This document shows positions 19,952 through 29,328 of a stretch of DNA of 64,000 bases, piece by piece. Under the pieces are notes generated by a model, which did no database searches, was not told where the DNA came from, and worked only from the letters and a program-made list of their open reading frames with translations. Position 1 is the stretch's first letter; every line of letters begins with the position of its first letter. This stretch comes from Pseudoalteromonas sp. A25. GTDB taxonomy: Bacteria > Pseudomonadota > Gammaproteobacteria > Enterobacterales > Alteromonadaceae. The position numbers and the translations under genes are program-made. Location of the stretch: assembly GCF_009176705.1 (NCBI RefSeq), contig NZ_AP021846.1, positions 776,001-840,000 on the forward strand, in the 5' to 3' direction.

Positions 19952-20971
19952 ATGAAGCGGGTATTTTTTCCACTGCTTATTTTTATGATCTTACTTGTTA
20001 CAGGTTGCGAGCGAAATGAGACGCAGCAGCTTCAGCCGTTAATTATAAACGGTAAGACGATGGGCACGAGCTATAACATTAAGGCGTTTCCGTCGAATGA
20101 GCAGATAACGGCGGCGCAACTAAAAAAACAAGTCGATGAAGTACTCATAGCAGTAAATCAGTCAATGTCTCCTTGGGTTAAAGACTCAGAGATAAATCGC
20201 TTTAACTCGTTTGCTGATAATGAATTCATGCCAATAAGTGATGACTTTAGGGCTGTTATTGCTGAGTCAATACGCTTAGGTAAGTCAACACAAACGCTTG
20301 ATGTCACAATGGGGCCGCTGATCGATTTATGGGGATTTGGCCCTGACAAGCGCCCAACTAAGCGCCCGTCACAAGCACAGTTAGATGATATGCGCAGCCG
20401 CATTGGGGTTGATAAACTAATTTTAAATGAACAAGGTCTTGCCAAAACTATAGCTGGCTTAGAAGTATCATTCTCTGCAACTGCAAAAGGGTTTGGCATC
20501 GATAAAGTGGCCAGTTTGTTAGAGCAATCCAATATACATAATTATATGGTTGAAATTGGTGGAGAACTTCGCCTGTCAGGTAGCAAACCAAATAATAAAC
20601 CTTGGGTTATTGCTATTGAACAACCTGATGCGCCTATGGGGCAGCGCCAAGTCCACAAAGAGCTAAAGCTGCATGACACAGGTATAGCGACATCAGGTGA
20701 TTATCGTATTTTCTATGAAATGGATGGTGAAACGTTTACGCACTTAATTGACCCAGCTACTGGCATGCCGGTAAAGCATGACTTGGTGTCTGTTACTGTG
20801 TTACACCCATCAGCGATGACTGCAGATGGCTTGGCAACGGCGTTAACGGTGATGGGAACGCAACGAGCTAAAGAATACGCTCAGCAACATAACTTGGCTG
20901 TGTACTTAATTAGTAAATCAGACGATGGACTGGTTACTTACGCCAGTGAAGCGTTTAAACCTTATTTGTGA
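19952..20971 (+). CDS. apbE: FAD:protein FMN transferase (lipoprotein)
   Basis: Periplasmic flavin transferase that attaches FMN to the threonines of NqrB and NqrC. The 339-residue protein begins with a lipoprotein signal MKRVFFPLLIFMILLVTGC (lipobox cysteine at 19). ApbE hallmarks are GKTMGTSYNIKAF, DVTMGPLIDLWGFG, the FSATAKGFGIDKVA block and SVTVLHPSAMTADGLATAL. AAGGAAGGG just upstream selects the ATG at 19952 over an earlier in-frame GTG/ATG. Its position after the nqr operon and before nqrM is the usual maturation arrangement. Confidence 0.96.
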   Translation: MKRVFFPLLIFMILLVTGCERNETQQLQPLIINGKTMGTSYNIKAFPSNEQITAAQLKKQVDEVLIAVNQSMSPWVKDSEINRFNSFADNEFMPISDDFRAVIAESIRLGKSTQTLDVTMGPLIDLWGFGPDKRPTKRPSQAQLDDMRSRIGVDKLILNEQGLAKTIAGLEVSFSATAKGFGIDKVASLLEQSNIHNYMVEIGGELRLSGSKPNNKPWVIAIEQPDAPMGQRQVHKELKLHDTGIATSGDYRIFYEMDGETFTHLIDPATGMPVKHDLVSVTVLHPSAMTADGLATALTVMGTQRAKEYAQQHNLAVYLISKSDDGLVTYASEAFKPYL

Positions 20972-21062
20972 GTAGGCGACAAGCGAGTTATAATATCGCA
21001 GTCTTAGACCGTCAAAGCTCAGTTTAGCTGGGCGATTACTTTACTCTATAGGGGCCATTACC

Positions 21063-21275
21063 ATGTCACTGTTTTTACTTACCTTCGGTTTGCTTATTTT
21101 GATAGTTGCTGCAATGGCGGTGGGTGTTATTGTACAAAAGAAGTCAATGGCCAGTAGTTGTGGTGGCTTAGGTGCAGTGGGTGTTGAAAAAGCATGCGAT
21201 TGTGATGACCCTTGTGACAGACGTAAAAAACGCTTGGCCAAAGAACAAGCATGGAAAGAGAACCAAATACTATAA
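21063..21275 (+). CDS. nqrM: Na+-NQR maturation protein NqrM
   Basis: A 70-residue protein with one N-terminal transmembrane helix (residues 3-23) and a cysteine-rich tail: SSCGGLG, then ACDCDDPCDRRKKR. This matches the DUF539/NqrM family, which is thought to deliver iron to the NqrD/NqrE center. It follows apbE by about 90 bp and ends before a strong terminator. The basic C-terminus after the cysteines is typical of the family. Confidence 0.94.
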   Translation: MSLFLLTFGLLILIVAAMAVGVIVQKKSMASSCGGLGAVGVEKACDCDDPCDRRKKRLAKEQAWKENQIL

Positions 21276-21288
21276 GTGGTTTATTATA

Positions 21289-21316
21289 AAAAAATGCGAG
21301 CTAAGGCTCGCATTTT
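21289..21316 (+). terminator. Rho-independent terminator after nqrM
   Basis: Stem AAAATGCGAGC/GCTCGCATTTT with a four-base loop and flanking A and T runs, placed directly before the cobC ribosome site. Confidence 0.9.
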
Positions 21317-21334
21317 TGCTTGATAAGGGGCTGT

Positions 21335-21934
21335 ATGGAACAAGTTTGGTATTTTATTCGTCATGGTACCCCTCAAGTCACCGGTTGCTTGTTAGGTGCG
21401 ACGGATGTCCCTCTCAGTGATCTGGGGTGGCAGCAATTATCAGAGGCTGTGGCACACTTTAAAAATATCGATAATGTTGTAAGCTCACCGCTAAAACGTT
21501 GCAAAGCTTTTGCCGAGCATATGTGTGCTCATCGCAATGCGTCGTTGAAAGTTGACGCGCAGCTGCAAGAAATGAACTTTGGCGATTGGGACGGTCAGCC
21601 TTATGAGCTTTTATGGCAGCAAACTTCGACACCTACGATAGGCCAATTTTGGCAATCGCCAAATATTTATGCACCGCCAAATGGAGAGTCATTACAGCAA
21701 TTTCAAACGCGTATTATCCAATGGTGGACTAAACAGCTAGGTAATAATCGCTGCCGTAGTAATATGGTTTTTACGCATGCCGGCGTTATTAAACAGCTAA
21801 TCGGTCATATCTTGTGCCTTGAGAGTAGTAATATGCAGGCGTTTAATGCCTTAGATATAGGGTATGGCAAAGTAGTAAGTGTCCATGTTTATTACGATGA
21901 ACAGGATAAAGCATGGCCAAAAGTTGTTTTTTAG
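21335..21934 (+). CDS. cobC: Histidine phosphatase, probable alpha-ribazole phosphatase CobC
   Basis: A 199-residue histidine-phosphatase protein with the catalytic RHG motif (WYFIRHGTPQVTGCLLG) and the second histidine in VFTHAGVIKQL; EMNFGDWDGQ carries the acid. The best role is removal of the 5'-phosphate of alpha-ribazole phosphate in B12 assembly, inferred from the adjoining cobalamin genes. AAGGGG 5 nt upstream selects the ATG at 21335. The gene lies before the riboswitch, so unlike the following genes it is not behind the B12 switch. Confidence 0.85.
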   Translation: MEQVWYFIRHGTPQVTGCLLGATDVPLSDLGWQQLSEAVAHFKNIDNVVSSPLKRCKAFAEHMCAHRNASLKVDAQLQEMNFGDWDGQPYELLWQQTSTPTIGQFWQSPNIYAPPNGESLQQFQTRIIQWWTKQLGNNRCRSNMVFTHAGVIKQLIGHILCLESSNMQAFNALDIGYGKVVSVHVYYDEQDKAWPKVVF

Positions 21935-21952
21935 ACGTCTAGACAGCATAAT
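21924..21952 (+). promoter_or_regulatory. Candidate promoter for the riboswitch-led B12 operon
   Basis: TTGTTT (21924-21929) and CATAAT (21947-21952) are separated by 17 bp and would start RNA near 21959, just before the riboswitch P1 stem. The -35 lies in the end of cobC. Confidence 0.5.
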
Positions 21953-21964
21953 GGGCACTTAATT

Positions 21965-22055
21965 TTGTTGGTAGTTCTTGGGAATGAGTTGCAAATACTC
22001 AACTGTCCCCGCAACTGTGATGGCCAATGCCTAAGTCAGATACCAAGGCCAACAA
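21965..22055 (+). ncRNA. Cobalamin riboswitch (compact form)
   Basis: The conserved B12-aptamer core is legible: GGTAGTTCTTGGGAA, then GTCCCCGCAACTGTGA (22005-22020), then the B12 box AAGTCAGATACC (near 22033-22044). A closing P1 helix is formed by TTGTTGG (21965-21971) and CCAACAA (22049-22055). The stretch between the core and the B12 box is very short, so the peripheral stems found in long B12 riboswitches are missing. A possible AATACTT/AAGTATT hairpin at 22109-22127 could be the expression platform. It would repress btuD-btuC-cobTSUQO-btuF when B12 is plentiful. Confidence 0.85.
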
Positions 22056-22174
22056 ATACACTCTTAGCGGGCGCACTTTGAGTCACAAGCAATCTTCCGT
22101 GTAAAAAAATACTTAAAGTAAAGTATTGTATTTGTTTGTGTCTATGTGCTCGTTTTACAGTATTTAAGGTAGAC

Positions 22175-22987
22175 ATGAACCACGCAACTACACCGTCCCC
22201 CATCTTACAAATCAAGAATCTGAGCTTGAGTGCGAGTCATACTGATATTCTTAGCAAGGTAAGTTTTGAGGTTCAAGCGGGGCAGTTTGTAGGATTACTT
22301 GGCCCGAATGGGGCTGGTAAATCTTCACTATTACGCTGTATTTATCGATATTGTGCCCCCAGTGAAGGTCAGGTTTCACTGTTTGGTGATCCCATCGATA
22401 ATTACTCTAGGCAAGATTACGCAAAACATGTTGCAGTGGTTTTACAAGAGGTTCCTGAGCAGTTTAACTTGGCGGTATTTGATGTGGTTGCAATGGGGCT
22501 TACGCCACATAAGCCGTTATTTTCTGTGACGACCACAGAGGATAAAAACAACATAGCGATGGTCTTGGATAGAGTTGGCCTGTTAGCCAAAGCCAGACAA
22601 GTATTTAGCTCATTATCGGGTGGCGAAAAGCAAAGAGCGATGATAGCCAGAGCAATGTTGCAAAGGCCTAGCTTACTCATTATGGATGAACCAACGAGTC
22701 ATTTGGATGTGAGATATCAAATTCAAATCATGGAATTGGCAAAATCATTAGGTGTTAGCGTGCTGGCTTCATTTCATGATCTCAATCTTGCTGGTGCAAT
22801 TTCAGACCATTTGTTGGTGCTGCATAATGGTCAACTCAAAGCGCAAGGAGCCCCAAACCAAGTGCTTACCAGTCGTTTGCTGAGCGAGGTGTTTGGTGTC
22901 TGTGCTGATGTTTCGCAAGTGCCCAGTAGCAAAGATGCTGAATCATTTGTACCGCATATTCGTTACCACTACGGTTATATTCAATGA
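22175..22987 (+). CDS. btuD: Vitamin B12 ABC transporter ATP-binding protein
   Basis: ATPase of the BtuCDF-type importer. The 270-residue protein has Walker A GPNGAGKSS, the signature LSGGEKQR, Walker B LLIMDEPTSHLD and the H-loop histidine in ASFHDLNLA. The B12 role, rather than siderophore import, is inferred from the upstream cobalamin riboswitch and downstream cob genes. AAGG six bases upstream of the ATG at 22175 picks this start. The stop overlaps btuC by 4 bp. Confidence 0.88.
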   Translation: MNHATTPSPILQIKNLSLSASHTDILSKVSFEVQAGQFVGLLGPNGAGKSSLLRCIYRYCAPSEGQVSLFGDPIDNYSRQDYAKHVAVVLQEVPEQFNLAVFDVVAMGLTPHKPLFSVTTTEDKNNIAMVLDRVGLLAKARQVFSSLSGGEKQRAMIARAMLQRPSLLIMDEPTSHLDVRYQIQIMELAKSLGVSVLASFHDLNLAGAISDHLLVLHNGQLKAQGAPNQVLTSRLLSEVFGVCADVSQVPSSKDAESFVPHIRYHYGYIQ

Positions 22988-23976
22988 GCCGACTTCCTTT
23001 GTTTTTGATCTCAATCGTTACTATCGCGCTGAGCTTTCAGTGTGCACTTAGTTTTGGTGCCATCTCGGTTGATTTAGCACAAGTTTGGCAAGCGTTGTTT
23101 ATGTATGAACCGGATAATTTGACACACCGTGTAATCGTTGAACTTAGGTTGCCACGCTCTATACTCGCCTTTATTGCAGGCAGCGGGCTTGCCATGGCAG
23201 GGCTTATTTTACAAACAGTCACCCGAAACCCCTTGGCAGATCCATACCTATTTGGCGTATCTTCAGGTGCTTCTTTTGGGGTGGTAACGCTGTTTGCATT
23301 AACCGGTGTTCAGGCTGGTTTAGCGCTTTCTGGAGCAGCATTTTTAGGATCGTTGCTTGCTATGAGTGCGCTGCTTATTGTTGCTCGCTCACAGCCTAAT
23401 CAACAAGTGGAGTCGATGTTATTGGCAGGTGTTGCACTGTCGTTTTTATTCAGCGCGGCAACGAGTCTAATTTTATATTGGAGTGACCCTCAAGCGATCA
23501 GTGCCATTGTTTTTTGGACTCTGGGGAGCTTTGCGCGAGCCGATTGGCAAACACTTTGGCTACCAGCACTGATAGTGTGCATCAGTCTATTTTGTATGCT
23601 GTTGCTAAGGCGCACACTCAATGCTCTGCTACTTGGTGACGAGAGTGCCACCACCTTAGGGGTTAATGTATCCAAACTGCGTCTTGTCATGCTGGTGTTA
23701 AGTTCATTATTAACAGCAGTCTTGGTGGCCATGTGTGGTGGTGTTGGGTTTGTTGGTTTGATGATCCCCCATATTGTGCGCTTTTTTATCTCTCAAGCGA
23801 GTTTTGCCGGTTTGTTTATTACTGCACTCAGTGGTGGTGTGTTTATGTTATGGGTTGATGTTGTTGCTCGTTCAGCATTAAACAATCAAGAGCTGCCGGT
23901 GGGGGTTATTACCGCCGCAATAGGCAGTGTGTTTTTTATCTCGTTGTTGATACTACGTAACCGCAGTATTGCATAA
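22984..23976 (+). CDS. btuC: Vitamin B12 ABC transporter permease
   Basis: FecCD/BtuC-type inner-membrane permease of 330 residues with about ten helices. Family segments visible are LRLPRSILAFIAGSGLAMAG, NPLADPYLFGVSSGASFG and GFVGLMIPHIVRF, the last including the coupling region to the ATPase. It overlaps the ATPase gene by 4 bp (ATGA) and is followed 19 bp later by cobT. The siderophore permease alternative is disfavoured by context. Confidence 0.9.
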   Translation: MSRLPLFLISIVTIALSFQCALSFGAISVDLAQVWQALFMYEPDNLTHRVIVELRLPRSILAFIAGSGLAMAGLILQTVTRNPLADPYLFGVSSGASFGVVTLFALTGVQAGLALSGAAFLGSLLAMSALLIVARSQPNQQVESMLLAGVALSFLFSAATSLILYWSDPQAISAIVFWTLGSFARADWQTLWLPALIVCISLFCMLLLRRTLNALLLGDESATTLGVNVSKLRLVMLVLSSLLTAVLVAMCGGVGFVGLMIPHIVRFFISQASFAGLFITALSGGVFMLWVDVVARSALNNQELPVGVITAAIGSVFFISLLILRNRSIA

Positions 23977-23995
23977 AGTAAGGATGCCTTAGATT

Positions 23996-25063
23996 ATGAC
24001 TATCTCACCTCTGAACAGGCAATTTGAACAACAAATTCAACAGAACATAGATTTAAAAACGAAGCCTATAGGTGCGCTTGGGCAATTAGAAGCGCTTGCT
24101 AAACAGGTGGTATTAATTCTGTCGCAGAAGATGAGCGGATCACAGCTGGCAGATGCTGAGTTTAAAGTGATTGCACCACAACTGATTATTTTCGCCGCCG
24201 ACCATGGAATTGCCCAGCATGGAGTCTCGATTGCTCCCAGTGATGTGACAGGGCAAATGGTGGCAAACTTTGCGACGGGTGGAGCTGCCATTAATGTGTT
24301 GTGTAGGCAGTTTGGCTGGCAGCTCAGCGTGGTTGACTGTGGAATATTGACCGCGCCCAGTAAAGAGCTTGGGGTAATATCACAGCGTTTGGGCAGAACA
24401 ACACGTTGTTTTGCTCAAGATGAAGCGCTCACTCAAACCCAGCTAGAGCAAGGGCTTGAATATGGTAAACAACTTATTGCCAAGCAAGTAAAGCAAGGCG
24501 GCAATGTCTTTGCTTTTGGCGAGATGGGGATCGGTAATACCAGTGCGGCATCGGCTATTTTCTCTGCTTTAACCGGCTTATCTGCAAAGGAAACTGTTGG
24601 TAGAGGTACGGGGATCCCTGAAGATATTCTCATTAAAAAACAACACTTATTAGAACAGGCTCTTACTTATCATCAGGGTAATTTAGACAGCGCATATGAC
24701 ATACTACGTTGTGTTGGCGGATTTGAAATATGCCAAATGGTGGGAGCGATATTAGAGGCCGCTAAGTTACAGCGTGTGATTGTAATTGACGGCTTTATTG
24801 CCACTGCCGCGGCCATGCTTGCAGTTAACATGTGCGATGCTTGTAAAGACTATATGGTGTTTGCTCATTGCTCGGGCGAGCAAGGTCACCAAAAGATGCT
24901 CGATGCGCTTGCTGTCACACCACTCTTAAATTTAGGCTTAAGACTAGGTGAAGGTACAGGTGCTGCACTTTGCTTACCGCTGATACAAAGTGCTTTGGCA
25001 CTTTACAATGAGATGGCCAGCTTTGAGCAAGCGCAGGTTACTCAGGTGGTGACGTGTGAGTAA
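23996..25063 (+). CDS. cobT: Nicotinate-nucleotide--dimethylbenzimidazole phosphoribosyltransferase
   Basis: Transfers phosphoribose from nicotinate mononucleotide to the lower-ligand base, giving alpha-ribazole phosphate. The 355-residue protein shows the start KPIGALGQLEALAKQ, FAADHGIAQHGVS, GEMGIGNTSAASAI and the catalytic glutamate region LGLRLGEGTGAAL near residue 320. It overlaps cobS by 8 bp. No bluB for making dimethylbenzimidazole is present in the window, so the base may come from elsewhere. Confidence 0.96.
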   Translation: MTISPLNRQFEQQIQQNIDLKTKPIGALGQLEALAKQVVLILSQKMSGSQLADAEFKVIAPQLIIFAADHGIAQHGVSIAPSDVTGQMVANFATGGAAINVLCRQFGWQLSVVDCGILTAPSKELGVISQRLGRTTRCFAQDEALTQTQLEQGLEYGKQLIAKQVKQGGNVFAFGEMGIGNTSAASAIFSALTGLSAKETVGRGTGIPEDILIKKQHLLEQALTYHQGNLDSAYDILRCVGGFEICQMVGAILEAAKLQRVIVIDGFIATAAAMLAVNMCDACKDYMVFAHCSGEQGHQKMLDALAVTPLLNLGLRLGEGTGAALCLPLIQSALALYNEMASFEQAQVTQVVTCE

Positions 25064-25829
25064 CTCTTCTTTGTTAATGGCTATGGTATTTTTAACGCGC
25101 TTACCGATCAAAATAAACGCCACGGTGAACGATGAATTGCTTAATGATGCTAGTCGACATTTTGCACTTGTTGGGTTGTTTATTGGTTTGGGGTTAGCGC
25201 TTATTTATATTGTTTCACATAGCCTATTCCCAGTTTCTGTTGCCGTGATTTTGACGTTAGCGGCAGGGGTTTTGCTCACGGGCGCATTCCATGAAGATGG
25301 TTTTGCAGATATCTGGGATGGTTTTGGTGGCGGTTGGTCTGTTGAGCAAAAGCTAAGCATTATGAAAGACTCCCGTTTAGGCACATATGGTGCATTGGCG
25401 CTGTGTTTACTCATGTTATTAAAGTTCCAACTGCTTGTATTGCTGGGCTCAGTTTGGTATTTGCCATGCGTTGCGTTGATACTTGCGCATACCCTTAGTC
25501 GCGCAATGGCAACGAGCTTAATTGGGCTGTTACCTTACGTACAGCTAGATAATCAAAGTAAAGTTAAGCCTGTGGTAAGGGGGTTATCGCAAAGCGCAAA
25601 AGAAAGCCTGTTTGTATGTGCTTTAAGTGTGTTGCTACTTACTTGGGTGTTAGGCTTTTTGAGTTTTTGGTATGCCATAGTGATGGTTATATGTTTATGG
25701 CTGATCCGCAAATTGTGCGTGGTTTGGTTTAACAAGCAGTTAGGTGGCTATACAGGAGACTGCTTAGGAGCTGCTCAGCAAATTGCAGAAGTAAGCGTTT
25801 ACTTGGTTTGTTTAAAGGCGTGGCTATGA
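25056..25829 (+). CDS. cobS: Adenosylcobinamide-GDP ribazoletransferase (cobalamin synthase)
   Basis: Inner-membrane enzyme joining adenosylcobinamide-GDP with alpha-ribazole or its phosphate, the last assembly step. The 257-residue protein has several helices and the signature GAFHEDGFADIWDGFGGG followed by IMKDSRLGTYG, the conserved acidic Mg2+-binding region. It starts with GTG inside the end of cobT and its stop overlaps the cobU start (ATGA), showing tight coupling. Confidence 0.95.
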   Translation: MSNSSLLMAMVFLTRLPIKINATVNDELLNDASRHFALVGLFIGLGLALIYIVSHSLFPVSVAVILTLAAGVLLTGAFHEDGFADIWDGFGGGWSVEQKLSIMKDSRLGTYGALALCLLMLLKFQLLVLLGSVWYLPCVALILAHTLSRAMATSLIGLLPYVQLDNQSKVKPVVRGLSQSAKESLFVCALSVLLLTWVLGFLSFWYAIVMVICLWLIRKLCVVWFNKQLGGYTGDCLGAAQQIAEVSVYLVCLKAWL

Positions 25830-26371
25830 ACTCAAAAATACAGCTTATTTTAGGCGGAGCTCGTTCAGGTAAAAGCCGCCTAGCAGAGCAAAGAGCTGAA
25901 CAGTTACTTGCAGACGGTAAAGTGAAGCGGCTTGTGTATGTGGCAACGGCACAGGGTAAAGACCCTGAGATGCAACATCGTATAGCACACCATAAAACGC
26001 ACAGAAGCGCAGGTTGGCAGGTGGTTGAAGAACCTTGGCGGCTTGATGATGTGGTCATATCACACAGCGAACAAACCTGTATTTTGATTGACTGCTTAAC
26101 GCTATGGCTAACATATGGCTTGTGCGAATTGGGCTTTGAGGCTGTTGAACAAAAGAAACAACAGCTTATTGCGTCATTAAAACAAACTACGGCACGTGTG
26201 ATATTGGTAAGTAACGAAGTAGGGCATGGCATCGTTCCATTGGGGGAGCTAAGTCGACAGTTTGTGGACCAAGCAGGATGGTTACACCAAGATATTGCGG
26301 CGTTGGCAAGTCGCGTAGACTTTGTTATTGCCGGGTGTTTGTTACCACTGAAACAGGAGCACATGCTTTGA
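25826..26371 (+). CDS. cobU: Adenosylcobinamide kinase / guanylyltransferase
   Basis: Bifunctional enzyme that phosphorylates adenosylcobinamide and transfers GMP to it. The 181-residue protein has an N-terminal P-loop [16 protein letters not shown], the guanylylated-histidine region [10 protein letters not shown] and [11 protein letters not shown], then [10 protein letters not shown]. The ATG at 25826 overlaps the cobS stop. The length and motifs fit CobU/CobP exactly. Confidence 0.95.
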   Translation: MNSKIQLILGGARSGKSRLAEQRAEQLLADGKVKRLVYVATAQGKDPEMQHRIAHHKTHRSAGWQVVEEPWRLDDVVISHSEQTCILIDCLTLWLTYGLCELGFEAVEQKKQQLIASLKQTTARVILVSNEVGHGIVPLGELSRQFVDQAGWLHQDIAALASRVDFVIAGCLLPLKQEHML

Positions 26372-27867
26372 CAACAATGATGATACAAGGCACTACTTCG
26401 GATGCAGGTAAAAGTACTTTAGTCGCTGGATTATGTCGCGTGTTGGCTCGCAGAGGGATAAGCGTCGCCCCTTTTAAACCGCAAAATATGGCACTCAATA
26501 GTGCGGTAACCCCCTGTGGTGGAGAAATTGGTAGAGCACAAGCTTTGCAAGCGGTGGCGGCAAAGGTTGCGCTCAGTACCGACTTCAATCCCATATTGCT
26601 TAAGCCAAATAGTGATACGGGTGCACAGGTGATCATTCATGGTCGCGCAATTAGCAATATGGAAGCCGCCAAATACCACGACTACAAAAAAGTGGCAATG
26701 CAGGCCGTGCTGGCTTCTCATCAACGGTTAAAGGCGCAATATCAAGCAATACTGGTTGAAGGTGCTGGTAGCCCAGCAGAAATTAATTTGCGTGAAAATG
26801 ACATCGCCAATATGGGGTTTGCGTGTGAAGTTAACTGTCCTGTTATCATCGTTGCAGACATAGACAAAGGCGGCGTATTCGCGCACCTGGTAGGGACCTT
26901 GGCGCTATTAAGTGAAGCGGAACAAGCTTTAGTTAAAGGTTTTGTGATCAACCGTTTTCGTGGCGATATTGGCTTGTTGCAATCAGGGTTAGATTGGCTT
27001 GAGGCGCACACCAACAAGCCAGTTTTGGGTGTTATGCCTTATTTGCACTCACTTAATCTTGATGCTGAAGATGCGGTGACGGTTGAAAACCACGTAACAG
27101 ATAAACAACTCAGTGTTAGGGTGTTGCTATTGCCGCATATTAGTAATCATACCGACTTTGATAGTTTGCGTTTACACCCAAATGTTGATTTGCGCTATGT
27201 ACGCCATGGTGAGCAAATTGGCGCTGCTGATTTGATTATTATTCCTGGTAGTAAAAATGTGATAAGCGATTTAACGTTTTTGCACTCACAGTCTTGGCAG
27301 AGCGAGATCATGCGTCACTTGCGCTTTGGTGGCAAAGTACTCGGTATATGCGGTGGCCTGCAAATGCTCGGTAAGGCTATTTTTGACCCCAATAATGTAG
27401 AATCAAACCAACAACAAATTGACGCATTAAATTTAGCCGACTTTACAACCACACTAACTGACAATAAAACCCTCACTCAGGTTTGTGGAGAATGCCTGCT
27501 GTCAGGTGCTTTTGAGAGCATCGAAGGCTACGAAATTCACTGTGGTGTGAGTGAAGGGCCCGCACTAGAAAGCCCGTTTATGCTTTTTGCTGAACACCCG
27601 GCAGGGCATGTTAGAGATGGTTTTATATCACAAGATAGGCAAATTGTTGGCACTTACTTACATGGTCTTTTCGACAGCCCAAGTGCGGCACAAGCAATAC
27701 TGGCATGGGCCAGTGACGGTCGCTTGCAAACGCCAGGTTTTGATTTAGCAAAGCACCGTGAACAACAATTAGAGCGTCTTGCTGACACCTGTGAACAACA
27801 CCTAGATATCGATAAAATTTTAGCGCTATTGAACGATGATAAAAATGATAGAGAGAGTAATTTATGA
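26368..27867 (+). CDS. cobQ: Cobyric acid synthase
   Basis: Amidates side chains of adenosylcobyrinic acid a,c-diamide using glutamine. The 499-residue protein has an N-terminal synthetase domain with P-loop [16 protein letters not shown] and [13 protein letters not shown], and a C-terminal glutaminase-like domain with the nucleophile region [12 protein letters not shown] and a late [10 protein letters not shown] choose the TTG at 26368, which overlaps the cobU stop and has AGGAG 8 nt upstream; the ATG codons at 26377 and 26380 are the alternatives. It overlaps cobO by 4 bp. Confidence 0.95.
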   Translation: MTTMMIQGTTSDAGKSTLVAGLCRVLARRGISVAPFKPQNMALNSAVTPCGGEIGRAQALQAVAAKVALSTDFNPILLKPNSDTGAQVIIHGRAISNMEAAKYHDYKKVAMQAVLASHQRLKAQYQAILVEGAGSPAEINLRENDIANMGFACEVNCPVIIVADIDKGGVFAHLVGTLALLSEAEQALVKGFVINRFRGDIGLLQSGLDWLEAHTNKPVLGVMPYLHSLNLDAEDAVTVENHVTDKQLSVRVLLLPHISNHTDFDSLRLHPNVDLRYVRHGEQIGAADLIIIPGSKNVISDLTFLHSQSWQSEIMRHLRFGGKVLGICGGLQMLGKAIFDPNNVESNQQQIDALNLADFTTTLTDNKTLTQVCGECLLSGAFESIEGYEIHCGVSEGPALESPFMLFAEHPAGHVRDGFISQDRQIVGTYLHGLFDSPSAAQAILAWASDGRLQTPGFDLAKHREQQLERLADTCEQHLDIDKILALLNDDKNDRESNL

Positions 27868-28475
27868 GCGACTCACAAACGAACAAAGATCAGCAAAAAC
27901 ACCAGCAACGACAGCAAAAGGTAAAAGAACAAGTTGATGCCAAAGTTGCCTCAGCCGATAAAGTACAAGGCATTTTTCAAGTAATAACAGGTAACGGAAA
28001 AGGGAAGTCGACTTCAGGGTTTGGCGTGGTAGCTCGATGTGTTGGCCATGGTAAAAAAGCAGTGGTTGCACAGTTTATAAAAGGAATGTGGGAATGCGGT
28101 GAGCGCAACCTACTAGAAAAAGCAGGTGTCCCTTTTGAGGTTATGAAAACAGGGTTTACTTGGGAGACGCAAAACCGAGAAACCGACACCATAGCAGCGC
28201 AACAAACTTGGCAAAAAGCCAAGGAGTGGCTTACAGACGAAAGCATCGACTTAGTTTTATTGGACGAGCTGACTTACATGGTCAGTTATGACTACATCGA
28301 CCTAGAGGAAGTGCTTGAGGCTATCGCCAAGCGACCAAAAATGCAGTCTGTGATTATTACTGGGCGCGGTGCGCACCGCAAGCTGACAGATTTGGCAGAT
28401 ACAGTGAGTGAAGTGCGTAATGTTAAGCATGCTTTTGAGTCTGGCGTGAAAGCGCTTGAAGGGTTTGATTTTTAA
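27864..28475 (+). CDS. cobO: Corrinoid adenosyltransferase (CobA/CobO type)
   Basis: Transfers the 5'-deoxyadenosyl group from ATP to reduced corrinoids. The 203-residue protein has an unusual N-terminal P-loop [12 protein letters not shown], then [28 protein letters not shown] and [10 protein letters not shown], as in E. coli BtuR. A charged N-terminal stretch rich in K and Q (residues 1-30) is typical of this family. It lies between cobQ (4-bp overlap) and btuF (one-base overlap). Confidence 0.95.
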   Translation: MSDSQTNKDQQKHQQRQQKVKEQVDAKVASADKVQGIFQVITGNGKGKSTSGFGVVARCVGHGKKAVVAQFIKGMWECGERNLLEKAGVPFEVMKTGFTWETQNRETDTIAAQQTWQKAKEWLTDESIDLVLLDELTYMVSYDYIDLEEVLEAIAKRPKMQSVIITGRGAHRKLTDLADTVSEVRNVKHAFESGVKALEGFDF

Positions 28476-29317
28476 TGAAATTACATTACTTTCTATGGAT
28501 GCTGGTGCTATGTGGGAGCGGTGTAGCTCAAGCGCAAGAGGCGAAACGTATTGTGGCGCTTGCCCCGCATATTGTAGAGAACTTATTTGCCATTGGAGCG
28601 GGGGAGCGCATAGTCGGTACTGTTGAATACGCCGATTACCCCGCAGCAGCGAACAATATTGAACGCATTGGCGGTTATAACGGTATTTCACTTGAAAGGG
28701 TATTAGCGCTGCAACCTGACTTGGTCATAGCTTGGCAATCTGGTAATAAAAAGGCGGATCTCGACAAGCTGCAAAAGCTCGGCATAAAAGTAATTTATAG
28801 TGATACCAAAGATATACACAAGGTCGCTGATGAGCTGCGTTTGTTTGGCAAACTAACAGGGCAACACCAACAAGCAGAGCGCTTGGCAGAACAGTTTTCA
28901 GCGCGTTTTGCAGCCTTAAAAGCACGCTACAAAGGCAGCCAGCCTTTACGCGTGTTTTATCAATTGTGGCCAGAGCCTATGATGACCATAAATCAAAACA
29001 CTTGGCTGCATCAGTTACTTGAAGTCTGCGCCGTAGAAAATGTGTTTGCAGATAATTCAGCTGACTATCCGCAAATCAGTATTGAAAATGTATTGAAAAC
29101 CAAACCTCAAGTGATTGTACTACCCCGCGAGAAAAGCAAAAAAGAGGTGCCGACTATAAACTGGCAGGCGTGGCCTGAGATCCCCGCGGTAAAACAACAG
29201 CAGTTTATAAACGTTGATGCGGACTTACTCCATCGTTACAGCACCAGAGTGCTTGATGGAGTCACAGACTTATGTGATAAACTGCAACAAGCACGCTCGC
29301 ATTATTACAAAGGTTGA
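28475..29317 (+). CDS. btuF: Periplasmic cobalamin-binding protein
   Basis: Substrate-binding component of the B12 importer. The 280-residue protein starts with a signal peptide ([20 protein letters not shown]) and the typical opening [20 protein letters not shown], then GTVEYADYP and a second lobe with [20 protein letters not shown]. These match BtuF of the helical-backbone class. Being the last gene of the operon and far from its btuC/D partners is a modest peculiarity, but the continuous overlaps place it on the same transcript. No btuB outer-membrane receptor is in this window. Confidence 0.92.
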   Translation: MKLHYFLWMLVLCGSGVAQAQEAKRIVALAPHIVENLFAIGAGERIVGTVEYADYPAAANNIERIGGYNGISLERVLALQPDLVIAWQSGNKKADLDKLQKLGIKVIYSDTKDIHKVADELRLFGKLTGQHQQAERLAEQFSARFAALKARYKGSQPLRVFYQLWPEPMMTINQNTWLHQLLEVCAVENVFADNSADYPQISIENVLKTKPQVIVLPREKSKKEVPTINWQAWPEIPAVKQQQFINVDADLLHRYSTRVLDGVTDLCDKLQQARSHYYKG

Positions 29318-29328
29318 AGGTTACTAAC

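Noticed and set aside
22175..23976. The btuD/btuC pair as a siderophore importer
   Set aside because: The proteins alone would allow it, but the upstream B12 riboswitch and the cob genes in the same overlapping operon make cobalamin import far likelier.
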